Origin: Bifidobacterium tsurumiense
Lineage (GTDB): Bacteria > Actinomycetota > Actinomycetes > Actinomycetales > Bifidobacteriaceae
Length of the DNA stretch: 64,000 nt
Assembly: GCF_000741765.1 (NCBI RefSeq)
Contig: NZ_JGZU01000009.1
Coordinates: 86,882-150,881 of the forward strand
Direction of reading: 5' to 3'
Shown here: piece after piece, positions 28,491 to 39,253 of the stretch
How positions within the stretch are numbered: position 1 is the first letter of the stretch
Layout: each line of letters begins with the position of its first letter
Notes under the pieces: model-generated
What the model saw: only the letters and a program-made list of their open reading frames with translations
Told to the model about the DNA's origin: nothing
Databases searched by the model: none
Program-made: the position numbers and the translations under genes

Positions 28491-29786
28491 ATGACTCAGT
28501 CGAGACGAATGCTGGTTTTGCGAGCGGTGGTGGAGGACTACATCCGGTCGCAGGAACCCGTAGGATCCGCTGCTTTGGCCAAGGATCACAGTCTGGGCGT
28601 GAGCTCTGCAACCATTCGCAATGACATGGCGGCATTGGAAGACGAAGGGTATCTCGAACAGCCACATACTTCAGCTGGCCGCATTCCGACAGAGAAGGGC
28701 TACCGCTATTTTGTGGATCGCTTGGCAACCGTGATCCCACTTACGCCTGCGCAAAGACGTGGTATCAAGAGTTTCCTTGAAGGTGCGGTAAGTCTGCAAG
28801 ACACTTTGCAGCGATCTGCACGGCTATTGGCAAGCATTACAGGACAGGTTGCCGTCGTCGCTTCCCCGGCGCTGTCTCGTTCCACAATTCGTCATATCGA
28901 GATCGTCCCGGTTTCCTCTGTGACGGTTTTGGTGGTGGTGATCACTGATACGGGAAGCGTTGCCCAACATATGATTGAGGTCGGTCCTGGTTTGGATGAA
29001 GATCTGGTGACTCGGTGTGGCGCGGTCATCAACTCCCGTTGCTATGGCTTGTCCTTGATGACGGCTGCCAGACGGTTGCGTGGCATGCAGGGAATTCATG
29101 GCGATGCCGTCACAGAACCGTTATTTGAAGGTGTGGCACGGGCTTTCGAGCGTATGGCCGATGATGAACGCAGCAGTGACCTGTATATGGCAGGAACCTC
29201 TCGCTTGGCGCATCAGCGTCCTGTCACCGATTTGGCACCGCTGTTCGATGCGCTTGAGGAGCAAGTGGTGATCATGCGTCTTATGAGCTCCTTAAGCGAA
29301 GGAACGGATGCAAGAGGCGTTGGAGTTGCGATTGGCTCGGAAACGCATACGCCCGGCCTGTTGAATGCGGCGGTGGTGACCAGCGGATATGGCAATGCAT
29401 CCAATGAGGGCGTTGATCGTATCGCAAACGATATCGATGATGACTCTCGAAAGATGCATCATTCAAAAAATGCCGCAGCGGATCAATATGATTCTGCTTC
29501 TTTGCACAGTAAGACCGCACATCTCGACGGCTCTGATAAATCGCCTGTGAAGGATGGACAGGGCATGGTTGGCAGCAGAGACGCGCAGATATTCCATGCA
29601 TCAGATGATGCAGACACGAGCCCGAAGAGTGGCGGCAAGCAAACTCCTGCCAGCCATCCGGTGGCTTTTGTGGGATCCATAGGGCCTACGCATATGGATT
29701 ATGCGGCTACTATGGCTGCCGTTCGGGCCGTGGCTCGGTATCTGACGGCATTCATGTCGTATGAAGACGGCGGATCCGAGGCATAA
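28491..29786 (+). CDS. hrcA: Heat-inducible transcription repressor HrcA
   Basis: Repressor that binds CIRCE sites and is kept active by GroEL. The N-terminal winged helix is clear (LRAVVEDYIRSQEPVGSAALA and VSSATIRNDMAALEDEGYLEQPHTSAGRIPTEKGYRYFVD is spread over residues 8-80). The C-terminal signature SIGPTHMDYA lies near residue 400. At 431 residues it is long for the family because a Ser/Asp/His-rich hydrophilic stretch (about 305-390) is inserted just before that signature. RBS AAGGAGGT is ideal. dnaJ follows after 134 bases. Confidence 0.95.
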   Translation: MTQSRRMLVLRAVVEDYIRSQEPVGSAALAKDHSLGVSSATIRNDMAALEDEGYLEQPHTSAGRIPTEKGYRYFVDRLATVIPLTPAQRRGIKSFLEGAVSLQDTLQRSARLLASITGQVAVVASPALSRSTIRHIEIVPVSSVTVLVVVITDTGSVAQHMIEVGPGLDEDLVTRCGAVINSRCYGLSLMTAARRLRGMQGIHGDAVTEPLFEGVARAFERMADDERSSDLYMAGTSRLAHQRPVTDLAPLFDALEEQVVIMRLMSSLSEGTDARGVGVAIGSETHTPGLLNAAVVTSGYGNASNEGVDRIANDIDDDSRKMHHSKNAAADQYDSASLHSKTAHLDGSDKSPVKDGQGMVGSRDAQIFHASDDADTSPKSGGKQTPASHPVAFVGSIGPTHMDYAATMAAVRAVARYLTAFMSYEDGGSEA

Positions 29787-29920
29787 CGGTGCTCAACAAG
29801 GACGAATGTCGTTTCTGCGCGGCTGTGTGGCAACGGTGAATTCATAATGCAACACAAGGTCGGCTGACCCAGCCTTATGGCACAATAACTCGCGAACAAC
29901 AATATAAAGGAAACACCACA

Positions 29921-31072
29921 GTGGCAGATTATTACGAAGTGCTCGGCGTTGACCGATCGGCCAGCGAGGATGAAATCAAGAAGGCTTACCGCAAGATGAG
30001 CCGCAAATACCATCCAGATATTGCGGGTGCCGAGTATGAAGATAAGTTCAAGGAAGTCAATACTGCATACGAGGTTCTGTCGGACGCAGAAAAACGACGA
30101 ATGTATGATTCCGGTGTAGATCCCAACGATCCGCGTTCAGCAGGCGGATTCGGCGCCGGTGGATTCGATATGGGAGATATGGGCGATATCTTCGGACAGT
30201 TCTTTGGTGGAGCTTTCGGTGGCGGCGGTCAAGGACCGACCCCTCGAACCCAGCCTGGTCGTGATTCTCTGGCCAGCGCGAGCATCGATCTCAAAACGGC
30301 AGTATTCGGTGGAACCGCCAACGTGAATATTGCGACTTTCGGATTGTGTCAGCAGTGTTCCGGATCCGGCTCCGCCAATGGAGAGAAACCCGTAACCTGC
30401 CCTGACTGCCAAGGTCAAGGGTTCAGGCAGAAGGTCGTGCGCACCATGTTGGGGCAGATGATGACTTCCGCGCCATGCGAGCGCTGCGAAGGTCACGGCA
30501 CGATTATCAACAACCCTTGCCCTTCATGCATGGGGCATGGCCGTGTGCGTACGAAGCGTGAGGTCGGTGTCACGATTCCGGCTGGAATCAATGACGGCAC
30601 TCGTTTGCGCTTGGCCAGTCAAGGTGAGGTGGGTGAAGGCGGCGGTGCCGCTGGAGACCTGTATATTGACGTGCGCGTAAAGCCGGACAAGCAGTTCACG
30701 CGCGAAGGCAATAATCTGCATTGCTGGATCCAGGTGCCTATGAGCTGGGCCGTGCTCGGGCACGATTTGGATATCGACACTTTTGATGGCAAACAAACGG
30801 TGAGCATTCCCGCAGGAACTCAGCCCGAGGATACCATTCCCATGAAAGGGCTCGGTGTCACATTGCTCCGCGGTTCCAATGGCGAACGCGGTGATTTGAT
30901 CGCCCATGTGGGAATTCATATTCCAACCAAGCTCAGCGATGAAGAACGTTCTTTGATGGAACAATTCTCAGCAAGCCATGATGCCAAAGCGCAGCATGTG
31001 TCGCAGAGCTCCAAGCCGACAACCGGGGCGAAGAAAGGCTTCTTCTCCAAATTGAAGGATGCTTTGAGCTAA
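29921..31072 (+). CDS. dnaJ: Chaperone DnaJ
   Basis: Hsp40 co-chaperone that stimulates DnaK. J-domain at residues 2-66 with the HPD tripeptide in KYHPDIAG; Gly/Phe-rich region about 75-105; four CxxCxGxG zinc motifs beginning [24 protein letters not shown] and CPSCMGHG; then the C-terminal peptide-binding domains. Start is GTG at 29921 with AAAGGAAA upstream. Pairing with hrcA marks this as the second, HrcA-linked DnaJ common in actinobacteria. 383 residues. Confidence 0.97.
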   Translation: MADYYEVLGVDRSASEDEIKKAYRKMSRKYHPDIAGAEYEDKFKEVNTAYEVLSDAEKRRMYDSGVDPNDPRSAGGFGAGGFDMGDMGDIFGQFFGGAFGGGGQGPTPRTQPGRDSLASASIDLKTAVFGGTANVNIATFGLCQQCSGSGSANGEKPVTCPDCQGQGFRQKVVRTMLGQMMTSAPCERCEGHGTIINNPCPSCMGHGRVRTKREVGVTIPAGINDGTRLRLASQGEVGEGGGAAGDLYIDVRVKPDKQFTREGNNLHCWIQVPMSWAVLGHDLDIDTFDGKQTVSIPAGTQPEDTIPMKGLGVTLLRGSNGERGDLIAHVGIHIPTKLSDEERSLMEQFSASHDAKAQHVSQSSKPTTGAKKGFFSKLKDALS

Positions 31073-31456
31073 GCCGGGTGCGTGCCATTTGCCACTGTTT
31101 GCGCGAATGGATTGATTAATTATCTGCAATCAGTGTCGGCTGCCAGACCTTCATCGGTGTGGCAGCCGACACTGTTATGGTCCTTTGCCGGCGACATGAA
31201 TCGGCTGAGTTTTCAGGATCATCCGCATCTCAGTTGAATGCAACGTATATGGGAATTGCGAGATACCCGAAACCTTCGTGATATTCGTGTGCCTACTGTG
31301 GATATGAGTATCCGACAGCGACCGTAAGCGTCTGAGTGTGTCTGTGTGTGCTTGCGGTGCGGCAATTCAGGGCTTAATATGCGGCACGATGACCGAGCAG
31401 ATGCAATGAATACGCTGCATTGACGCAAGCGCGGCGGGCCGATGTCGCAAACGTGG
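31073..31456. other. Intergenic region between dnaJ and the converging kinase-like gene
   Basis: Contains the dnaJ terminator at 31131-31174. Nothing else recognisable is seen in the remaining 280 bases. Confidence 0.7.
31131..31174 (+). terminator. Terminator after dnaJ
   Basis: A perfect 15-bp stem (CAGTGTCGGCTGCCA with its complement) and a 14-base loop, followed by TTATGG. Confidence 0.8.
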
Positions 31457-32248
31457 CTATCCCAGCAGGGAACGGCACATTGAACGGTATTCGCTCACAT
31501 ATCCGCCACCGAAGAATACGCAATGCCCCGCAATGGGATACAGCTGCCATATCGTGGTTCGCTGTTCAAAGCCTGCCTTCAATGGATGGACGGTTTGATA
31601 TCCCTCGATAATCTGCGTCAAATATGACATGCCGAAGAGGTGGAGCATTGCCAGATCCTCTTCGCGATGTCCACCGTGCGCCGCCGGGTCGATAAGAATC
31701 GCTTCCACCTGGCCGCTATCCGCTGTCCACATCACATTGCCGCTCCACAAATCACCGTGAATGCGAGCAGGCTTGTCATCCTTGGCTTTGCCCAATAATT
31801 GAGGCAGAGCGTCAATCACACGATTGGTTAGATCCAGATCGGCGGCATTCAGGGTTCCGCGACGAATGCCCAGGTCTACCATGGGAAGGAGCCGGCCTTC
31901 TGCCAGATAGGTGATGCAGTCGGACCAGTTGCCGGTATCCATGGGAACCGGATCCTGAAGAGGGCCGAAATAGCAGGTTCCGTCATAGCCTTCAGGAGCG
32001 GCGCCGAACGATGGAGCGCCGGCATCGTGCATATGAGCCAAAGCTGCCCCGAATTCAAATGCCGCTTTCGGAGTCGGAGAGGCAGCGCTGACGCGTTCGA
32101 TATCAAGCCAGTCGTCGCTCCAATCAAACACTTTGACTACCCGCGGACCGCCCTGGGAATGAGCCTCGCCAAGCCAACGAAGTCCCAAACCCTCACAGGC
32201 AAAGAAACCTTGTGGTGCATGCACTCTGCTTTTGCGGTACGAAGCCAT
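31457..32248 (-). CDS. Fructosamine kinase family protein
   Basis: A 263-residue kinase-fold protein related to fructosamine-3-kinase, which phosphorylates sugars attached to proteins or amines so that they fall off. The catalytic loop is RIHGDLWSGNVMW, and the metal-binding segment is AILIDPAAHGGHREEDLAML; both are family signatures. Other visible pieces are GAALAHMHDAGAPSFG and the C-terminal LYPIAGHCVFFGGGYV. Start 32248 is supported by AAGGAGG; the longer frame to 32302 is not. Divergent from uppP. A role in repairing or using glycated compounds is inferred from family only. Confidence 0.9.
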   Translation of the reverse strand: MASYRKSRVHAPQGFFACEGLGLRWLGEAHSQGGPRVVKVFDWSDDWLDIERVSAASPTPKAAFEFGAALAHMHDAGAPSFGAAPEGYDGTCYFGPLQDPVPMDTGNWSDCITYLAEGRLLPMVDLGIRRGTLNAADLDLTNRVIDALPQLLGKAKDDKPARIHGDLWSGNVMWTADSGQVEAILIDPAAHGGHREEDLAMLHLFGMSYLTQIIEGYQTVHPLKAGFEQRTTIWQLYPIAGHCVFFGGGYVSEYRSMCRSLLG

Positions 32249-32384
32249 ATTTCCTCCTTGTACGGATGGGCCTGAGTTCATTGTGTGTGTGCTGTGCGAC
32301 AATGTGCTTTGTCAGGATGTGCATGATCTATGCATCCGATATTGTTAACACGTCATATTCGGACAATAACCATAAAGAGGGGTT

Positions 32385-33257
32385 ATGAATTTCTTCCAGG
32401 CAATAGTGCTAGGCCTTGTTCAGGCACTTACGGAATATCTCCCAGTGTCATCAAGTGCACATATACGCATTATCGGCGATCTGATGCTTGGCTCTGACCC
32501 AGGCGCGGCATTCACTGCCATAATCCAGTTGGGAACCGAACTTGCGGTATTGCTCTATTTTCGCAAGGATATCATTCGCATTCTTACTCACTGGTTCGGC
32601 TGCCTGGGCGGCAAGGATGGCAAGACATGGCAGGAACGCATGGGGTCGAAGGACAGGGATGCCGCTCTGGGCTGGTACATTATCGTCGGCACTCTGCCCA
32701 TTGTGATTGCCGGATTGTTGTTCCAAAATGCCATTGAAACATCTCTGCGCAATCTGTGGATTACCGTTTTCGTCCTTCTGGTATTCGGCGTATTGCTGTG
32801 GTATGTCGACGCACGTTCTCGCCAGGTCAAAACGATCCAGGAGATGGACGTCAAGGATGCCGCATTGTTTGGCGTAGGACAGATGCTGGCGTTGATTCCA
32901 GGTGTTTCACGCTCTGGAGGCACGATCACCTTTGGCCGTGCCATGGGATATACACGTGAGTCCGCTGTGCGCGTGAGCTTCCTTATGGCGATCCCCGCTG
33001 TTTTCGGTGCAGGAATCCTGGAAGCGATCAAAGCGTTGAAGGATGTGAATGCAGATGCCATGTTCCCAGGCTGGGGCGCAACCATTGCGGCCACGGTGGT
33101 GAGCTTCGTTGTGGGTTATGTCGTGATCATCGGCTTCCTGAAATTCGTTTCCACTTTCTCATACAAGGCATTTGCCGTATATCGCATCGGATTGGCCGTT
33201 GTGGTGGCATTGCTGCTTATTACGGGGGTTCTGCCTGCTACTGCCGCAGTGGCATAA
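32385..33257 (+). CDS. uppP: Undecaprenyl-diphosphatase
   Basis: Integral membrane phosphatase (BacA family) that recycles the lipid carrier for cell-wall synthesis; over-supply gives bacitracin resistance. The two active-site motifs are present: EYLPVSSSAH (residues ~17-26) and PGVSRSGGT (~170). About eight hydrophobic segments span the 290 residues. The ATG has AGAGGGG upstream. It is followed by a terminator-like hairpin. Confidence 0.96.
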   Translation: MNFFQAIVLGLVQALTEYLPVSSSAHIRIIGDLMLGSDPGAAFTAIIQLGTELAVLLYFRKDIIRILTHWFGCLGGKDGKTWQERMGSKDRDAALGWYIIVGTLPIVIAGLLFQNAIETSLRNLWITVFVLLVFGVLLWYVDARSRQVKTIQEMDVKDAALFGVGQMLALIPGVSRSGGTITFGRAMGYTRESAVRVSFLMAIPAVFGAGILEAIKALKDVNADAMFPGWGATIAATVVSFVVGYVVIIGFLKFVSTFSYKAFAVYRIGLAVVVALLLITGVLPATAAVA

Positions 33258-33737
33258 ACGCTGCATGATCGCGTGGCTATCGGCGTGCAATTATTGAGAT
33301 GCAATGTTATCCCGCTCACCTTCACAGGTTGGCGGGATTTTCTATAGTATGGCAGGTTTTTCATACTGGCAAGAAATTCGCAATGAATGCAGGCAACACT
33401 AATTGATAAGTGCCTTAACTGTTGCAGGTTATTTCGATTTATGGCGGTGTTTGCTCAGTGATGCCGATAATGTCGCTGCAATGGATGAGGTCTTAAACTC
33501 GACCATGTAAACCCATTCATGTCATGAATGAGTGGCTATATTGCAACGTTTATACGTAGATTTCACTAGGACATAAAAGCTGTGAACGGGCGAATGCATA
33601 TAAGAACTGCATAACATCACCATTTGTTTACAAAGCTAACATAATTAGATATCGTAAATCTGTGTTGTCGTATCTTGAGGACTATGGCGTCCTCAATGGT
33701 TGGTGACGCATCATATCTATCTAGAGTGAAGGCATCA
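33258..33737. other. Intergenic region upstream of the GH20 pseudogene
   Basis: Contains an imperfect terminator near 33308-33339 for uppP and an AT-rich stretch at 33530-33660 that may hold the old promoter of the pseudogene. No gene is supported. Confidence 0.6.
33308..33339 (+). terminator. Terminator after uppP
   Basis: ATCCCGCTCACC pairs with GGTTGGCGGGAT with two mismatches, followed by TTTTC. Confidence 0.65.
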
Positions 33738-36700
33738 ATGAGGATGAAGAATATATGGAAGAGAAGAGTGACAGCATGTGCTGTTGCATTTCTGGTGAGT
33801 CTCGGGACAATTTCAGGAATAGTGGCTTCTGCGCAAGCGGAAAATGCATCTGAAACCAACGAGGACTCTTCGCAGGTATCAAATCTGGCATTGAATTCGG
33901 TGGTGACTGCTTCGGGAACCGAAGTGGACGACCGAATGGGACCGGAATTGACTGCGGACGGCAATGGCATGCCGGAGAACGGAAGCCAGCCAAGCGTGCA
34001 CAACGCAATAGGCGCCTCGCGTTGGAGCGCCAACAGGGCGGATAACGTGCGGATTGTCTACGATCTTCGCGCCAGTGCAAGCCTGAAGTCGGTTGACATC
34101 GCATGGGGCAATACCTTTGGTGCCGATTACAACATCGAAGTGTCCAATGACGGCCAATCGTGGACCAATGTGTTGACCGGATTATCCGGTGAACGCGCGT
34201 CCACGGTAAGTCACCAGCCTCCCGATGGGACACAGGGACGATATATGAAAACGAGACATTCGCAAAATCTCAGCAGTGGTCGCTTTCCATTTGGGAAGTA
34301 GTCATCAATGGCGTGCTGCCGGAGAAAATCCCCGTTGCTGTGGAAACCACGGTTATTCCCAAGCCGGCATCTGTGATCGAAAACGAAGGTGTGGATGCCT
34401 TGACGTTGAGGCAAGACACCTGCCTTGCCTCTGGTGGTCAAACCGCTACAGCCGAATTACTGCCTTCCGCCTTATCGCGTTCATACGGTATGGCGCTGAA
34501 AGAAGGCGAGGAAGGCTGGTTTATCTGCTGACTCATCGTTGGCCGGTGAGGAATATGCACTCACTGTGAGCAATGACTCAGTGTCCATAGTGGGAGGCAA
34601 CGGCCAGGGCGTGCTCTGGGCGTGCAGACATTGCTTCAGCTTGCAGGACCGTGGGCGCAATCTCCTGAGCAGATTACAGGGTAGATTGCGCTTCCTGCAG
34701 TGACCATACAGGACAAGCTACGGTATGAATGGCGTGGATTGTTGCTCGATTCCGCACGTTCCTTCTATGAGGTTGACGAGGTCAAGAACCTCATTGACAT
34801 CATGTCTTCTGCCAAGCTCAATGTGCTGCATATGCATCTCTCGGAGGATGAAGGATGGCGCATCGCCATTGATACTCCGGAAGACAACCCTTCCGGAATC
34901 GACTATTCGCTACTCACCAGCTTCTCGGGCAATACCTCATGGTCGGCTGATCGCACAAAGTGGGCTCATCTTGATGGACGTACCGGTTTCTATACCAGAC
35001 AACAATTCGTTGATTTGGTGAGCTATGCGGCATCGCGTGGTATCGCAGTGGTCTTTGAAATCGATGGTCCAGGACACTCTCTGAGCGCTTTGCGTGTCAT
35101 ACCGCAGTGAATACCGGCAACTCCAATCCAAAACCATTGGAAAGGGAGACCACGGCTCCTGAAATGACCGACGCGCTCTATTAGCGAGACCACATTCGCC
35201 ACTAATTCCGAAGTGACCTATGAGTTCTTGGGGACGGTATTGAATCAGCTGGCGGTTGATGTGATTACCGGTACGCAAAATTCTGCACTGCCCGCTGTTG
35301 GGAAGAGCTACCTGCATATCGGCAGCGAAGCGCATTCAGAAACGGTAACCGGTGCGGATTATCAGGAATACATGCAAAAGGTGTCAAAGATCGTCACCGA
35401 TGCGAATTTCACCCCCATTGTATGGAACGAGGCTGCAAGCACTGCGTGGTCGACTTTGCCGGAAGGCACCGTTGGACAGTTCTGGTACGGCAATCTCGAT
35501 GGCGTGTAAAAACTGGTGAACGAGCGTGGAGGCAAGATCATTGCTTCAAAGGTCAGCAATGCGTTTTCCCGCAGAAGCCAGGTGCTGAACCTTGGCGGTC
35601 CGAACTGGGCATTCCCCAGCGGATGCACGACGCAGACCTTCTACAACTGGGATCCGACCTCGGCAATGGGCGTGTCCGAATCGGGCATGTTGGGTGTTGA
35701 AGGCGCCATCTGGAGCGAACACCTGCGCACCGAACACGATATGCAATTCGTGACATTGCCGCGTTTGTATGCGCTCGCAGAAGTCGGTTGGACTCCGCAG
35801 AGCCAGCGCAATTATGCTGACTTCGCTTCACGTCTGCCGTAGCGCGGTCTCGATTTGATGATGCGTGATGCCACCTTCCATCTTGCTTCTGAAGTGAGTG
35901 GTTGGAAAAGCGAATATGCCCCAACGGTTGTGGAGGAGCTTGATTCGTCTGCAAGCGTTCAGGAAGTTGTACTGCTGGCGGCCCAGGGATTGACCCAAGA
36001 AGAACTGAACAAGATCAAATTGACGGCAAAGCTCACCGATTCCGCAGGGAAAGAACATGTTCCACCCTTGGAATACGACCTTGCCCGTTCATTCCATTAC
36101 ACCGACGAGAATGCGACGACTGGTCGTATCATGAATTCTCTTGTTCGTGTTATGGCAACCATCCCTGCTGATTTGCCTGAAGGTGAGGCGACGATTGCAG
36201 TGGAGGGTTCTGTTGATCCTACGGGTGTGGTCTCGGGAACAGCTCGAACAGCGGGTGTGAGTGTTGCTGCGTTGTCTGTGGTGACGGTCAAGGCCAGTGA
36301 CACCGAACCCACGGATCCAACCGATCCAACCGATCCCACAGACTCGACCGATCCCACGGGTCCAACACCTGGCGAAGGCGAAACTGAAGTCACGCCAAAG
36401 GGTGTTGAGGCCGATGATGCTGATCTGAATTTCAGGATCAATATGGGGAGAAGCTGAATCTTCCCAGACCTTGAAGGTACGTTGGAGTGACGATACCGTC
36501 ACCGATGAGCTCGTGTCATGGGATGATTTTGACTCTCAACTGTTGTCCAAGCCAGGCGCCTTCGACGTGAAGGGAGTCGTCACAGTTTCTAGCAAGTCAC
36601 TGAGTGTCACTGCTGATTCTGCGACAAACACCTGTGCGGCGGACGAATCGTTGGTTACCTATGACGTCGTTGCTCATATCACTGTGGTGGAGCAGCAAAC

Positions 36701-36980
36701 GGAAACCGATCCGGGATCCGGAACCGGTGATGGCAACCAGCAAGGCGGATCCGATGGCAGCCAAGGATCGAATAACGGTCATGGTGATGGCAGTGGTGAT
36801 GGCCAGGATTTGAATCAAAATGGCGACACCACGAATGATGCTAATGACAAGGTATTGGTTGTCAAAAAGCGTCATAAGCAATTGGCCAATACCGGTGCGG
36901 AGGTAGGACTGGTACTTGCCTTCGCGGTACTTGCGGCAGCCAGTGGCGTGATGTTGCGTCGTCGGAGTACTCGGGCCTGA
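33738..36980 (+). pseudogene. Decayed cell-wall-anchored GH20 beta-hexosaminidase / lacto-N-biosidase-like gene
   Basis: If repaired it would encode about 1080 residues: signal peptide (MRMKNIWKRR, cut near ASAQA), an F5/8-type carbohydrate-binding domain ending LSIWEVVING, a GH20b N-domain, the GH20 barrel (DSARSFYEV, LHMHLSEDEGWRIAI, FEIDGPGHS, VWNEAA, APDG-like region lost), a Pro-Thr linker of DPT repeats, an Ig-like segment, and a C-terminal LANTG sorting signal with hydrophobic helix and Arg tail. It is broken by frameshifts near 34248, 34514, 34620, 35095, 35175 and 36447 and by in-frame stops at 34682 (TAG), 35507 (TAA) and 35840 (TAG). The usual catalytic GGDE reads GSEA (in HIGSEAHSE). 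It once removed N-acetylhexosamine units from host glycans or mucin; now dead. Confidence 0.88.
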
Positions 36981-37267
36981 ATCCGTCATCGGAATATTCG
37001 GGCCAGAATCACTGACTGAGGCATAGCCTACAGAAAGTATCAAGTCCTTGGATTGAGTCACAGTCTTCGGATTGTGACTTGCAAGAAAAGACAGGAACCG
37101 CCAAGCACTTTAGGGCTACTCGGTGATACGTCACAGTAGTCATAAAGTGTGAGGCGTTTTTTGACTTGTGGCAATACCGCCTCTCAACAATGCGATTGTG
37201 ATTTGAGACTCGACATCATTAGTATTGACCACAGTTCGTTGCAAAACGGGACGATAGGGAAACAGAT

Positions 37268-38107
37268 ATGACAACAGCGTCTTCTGATCAATATTTCAAG
37301 GATAACGAGGCCAATTGGGATGACCGTGCACAAGCGCATATGTCAGGGGATTATGGCGGTGTCAATGAGCTTCTCGCCGATCCTCAGGCCATCAGTATGC
37401 AATTGGCTCAGGATATCGAACGATTCGGTGATTTACGAGGTAAAGACGTCTTGCACCTTCAATGCCACGTGGGAGTGGATACGATTGGCTTTGCAAGGCG
37501 CGGTGCGCATAGGGTCGTGGGATTGGATCTGTCTGAGAAATCTTTGGAATATGCCCGTTATATTGCGACTCGAGCACAGGAAGATATCGAATTCATCCAT
37601 GCGAATGTATATGAAGCCAGGCAAGCTGTGGATGGTGAATTTGACCTCGTTTACACGTCGCTCGGAGTGCTGTGTTGGTTGCCTGATATCGCAGGATGGG
37701 CGAAAGTGGTCGCTTCGCTTATGAAACGCGGTAGCACATTCTTCATTCGTGATGACCACCCGATGATGATGACCATAGATGACGACGTCTCGAATGGGCT
37801 CAAGGTGGCATATCCGTATTTCCAGACCGAATCGCCTTTGACCTGGGATGACGAGGAGAGCTATGTCTCCTACGCTGATTCGCCGAAAATCAAGCATACG
37901 CGTAACCACCAGTGGAATCATTCCTTGGGAGAAATAGTTTCAGCGCTTATTCAGGCTGGTTTGACCATTGATGATCTTGAAGAGTCGACGTATTCCGCGT
38001 GGTGTCCGTGGCCGGATCTCATGGAAGAGGTTGGCAGTGGGCGATATCGCTTGAAGGAGGGGCAAAATCATATCCCTCTGCAATTTGCTATTGCCGCACA
38101 TAAGTGA
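37268..38107 (+). CDS. Class I SAM-dependent methyltransferase
   Basis: 279 residues with a Rossmann methyltransferase core: motif I VLHLQCHVGVDTIGFARRGAH (about 58-78), acidic VVGLDLSEKSLEYAR after strand 2, and DLVYTSLGVLCWLPD as motif IV. The end PLQFAIAAHK is typical of this uncharacterised small-molecule group. ATG preceded by AGGGA. Substrate unknown. It stands alone downstream of the pseudogene. Confidence 0.88.
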   Translation: MTTASSDQYFKDNEANWDDRAQAHMSGDYGGVNELLADPQAISMQLAQDIERFGDLRGKDVLHLQCHVGVDTIGFARRGAHRVVGLDLSEKSLEYARYIATRAQEDIEFIHANVYEARQAVDGEFDLVYTSLGVLCWLPDIAGWAKVVASLMKRGSTFFIRDDHPMMMTIDDDVSNGLKVAYPYFQTESPLTWDDEESYVSYADSPKIKHTRNHQWNHSLGEIVSALIQAGLTIDDLEESTYSAWCPWPDLMEEVGSGRYRLKEGQNHIPLQFAIAAHK

Positions 38108-38237
38108 TATTTGCACAGTCGAAACTTCGATTTCGATTCCCTGTACGAAATGAACTCAGGGTTGAACGAGCAGACTTTCCGGAATGGGAATGTGTGAGCC
38201 AGGACTATTCATGAGAGAAAGATAAACGAGGGAAGGG

Positions 38238-38310
38238 AGCGGACAACGGGACTCGAACCCGCGCTCTCAACCTTGGCAAGGTCGCGCTTTACCAACTAAG
38301 CTATGTCCGC
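38238..38310 (-). tRNA. tRNA-Gly (GCC)
   Basis: 73 nucleotides with acceptor GCGGACA/TGTCCGC, anticodon loop containing GCC, T-loop GTTCGAGTC and discriminator T. No CCA is encoded. Identical to the tRNA-Gly at 40377 on the other strand. Confidence 0.96.
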
Positions 38311-38473
38311 GAACGTGATGCTGTTCAACCTGTGATGAGCTTCACGAACCTTGGATAAGAGTAGTGGCAGATACCGACTCTCGCAAATGCGGTGTGTCGA
38401 TATCTGCCACATCCTTAAAATCGTTGAAATCACTGAATCTCAGAAGATGGATGGTGAATGTGTCGTTGATCCA

Positions 38474-38941
38474 TTACTTAGAGATCTTTGAATCATTCAC
38501 TGCCTGAACTGCCTGCTCCAAGGCCTTGAGCTGGTCACCGTACCACTTGGTGGAGGTTTCGTACACTCCGACCTGCTCGTTCAGTGCATCAACGCCATCG
38601 ACTGCGCAAGTGCCCGAGGTGGGTGGTTCCTCATTGAGGAGATTGGCGAGATTTTCAACCGTGCTGGCATCCTTGACCTCATCGGCAGTGATTTCGCTGG
38701 CGTCTGCTGCGTCGCCGTTTACCAATGCGTTGTACTGGTTTTGGGCGACACGTGTCGTTTCGGATGCTTCGGCGCAGTTCGCCTCAGCGGTGTTCAGCGC
38801 ATTGGCCTGATAAGCGTTCCAGCCCCATGCTGCAGCGACTGCGATGACGATTACGACCACGCATACAGCAATGATCAGCTTAAGTTTGCTTTTGGGTTGC
38901 GTGTTTTGTGATTCTGCCGTCTTATTTTCGGATTCGCTCAT
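38474..38941 (-). CDS. Small membrane-anchored protein of unknown function
   Basis: 155 residues. A polar cytoplasmic start (about 20 residues) is followed by one hydrophobic helix (LKLIIAVCVVVIVIAVAAAWGW, taken as residues 20-42) and an acidic, helical outer domain with two Cys residues (in EANCAEAS and SGTCAVDG) that could form a disulfide. The length and Ala/Glu/Asn pattern suggest a coiled helical bundle. AGGAGG precedes the ATG. No family is recognised. It lies between the two inverted tRNA-Gly copies. Confidence 0.8.
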   Translation of the reverse strand: MSESENKTAESQNTQPKSKLKLIIAVCVVVIVIAVAAAWGWNAYQANALNTAEANCAEASETTRVAQNQYNALVNGDAADASEITADEVKDASTVENLANLLNEEPPTSGTCAVDGVDALNEQVGVYETSTKWYGDQLKALEQAVQAVNDSKISK

Positions 38942-39253
38942 CGCATTCCTCCTATTTCTCCCATCCGGACACCGAGTACATACATCTCGCCAATGCCGCT
39001 CTAACAGGTTTGGACATGGTGAGGTCGTGATCTCGGTGTTAGCAGAGCTACCACGCTCTGTATGCCGGATAATCCAATATGTTCCGGAGGTAAGTTACTC
39101 AATGGTTGGGACATGGATATTGATGTTACGGGCGGCTGCGGGGAGGCACGAAATAATACATCTTGTGATGCACAATGTGTTGTGGTTTCAAAACAATTCG
39201 GGACGTCCATCACTAGTCGTGAATGAACGTCCCGAACAGGCCTGCTATGCGTT

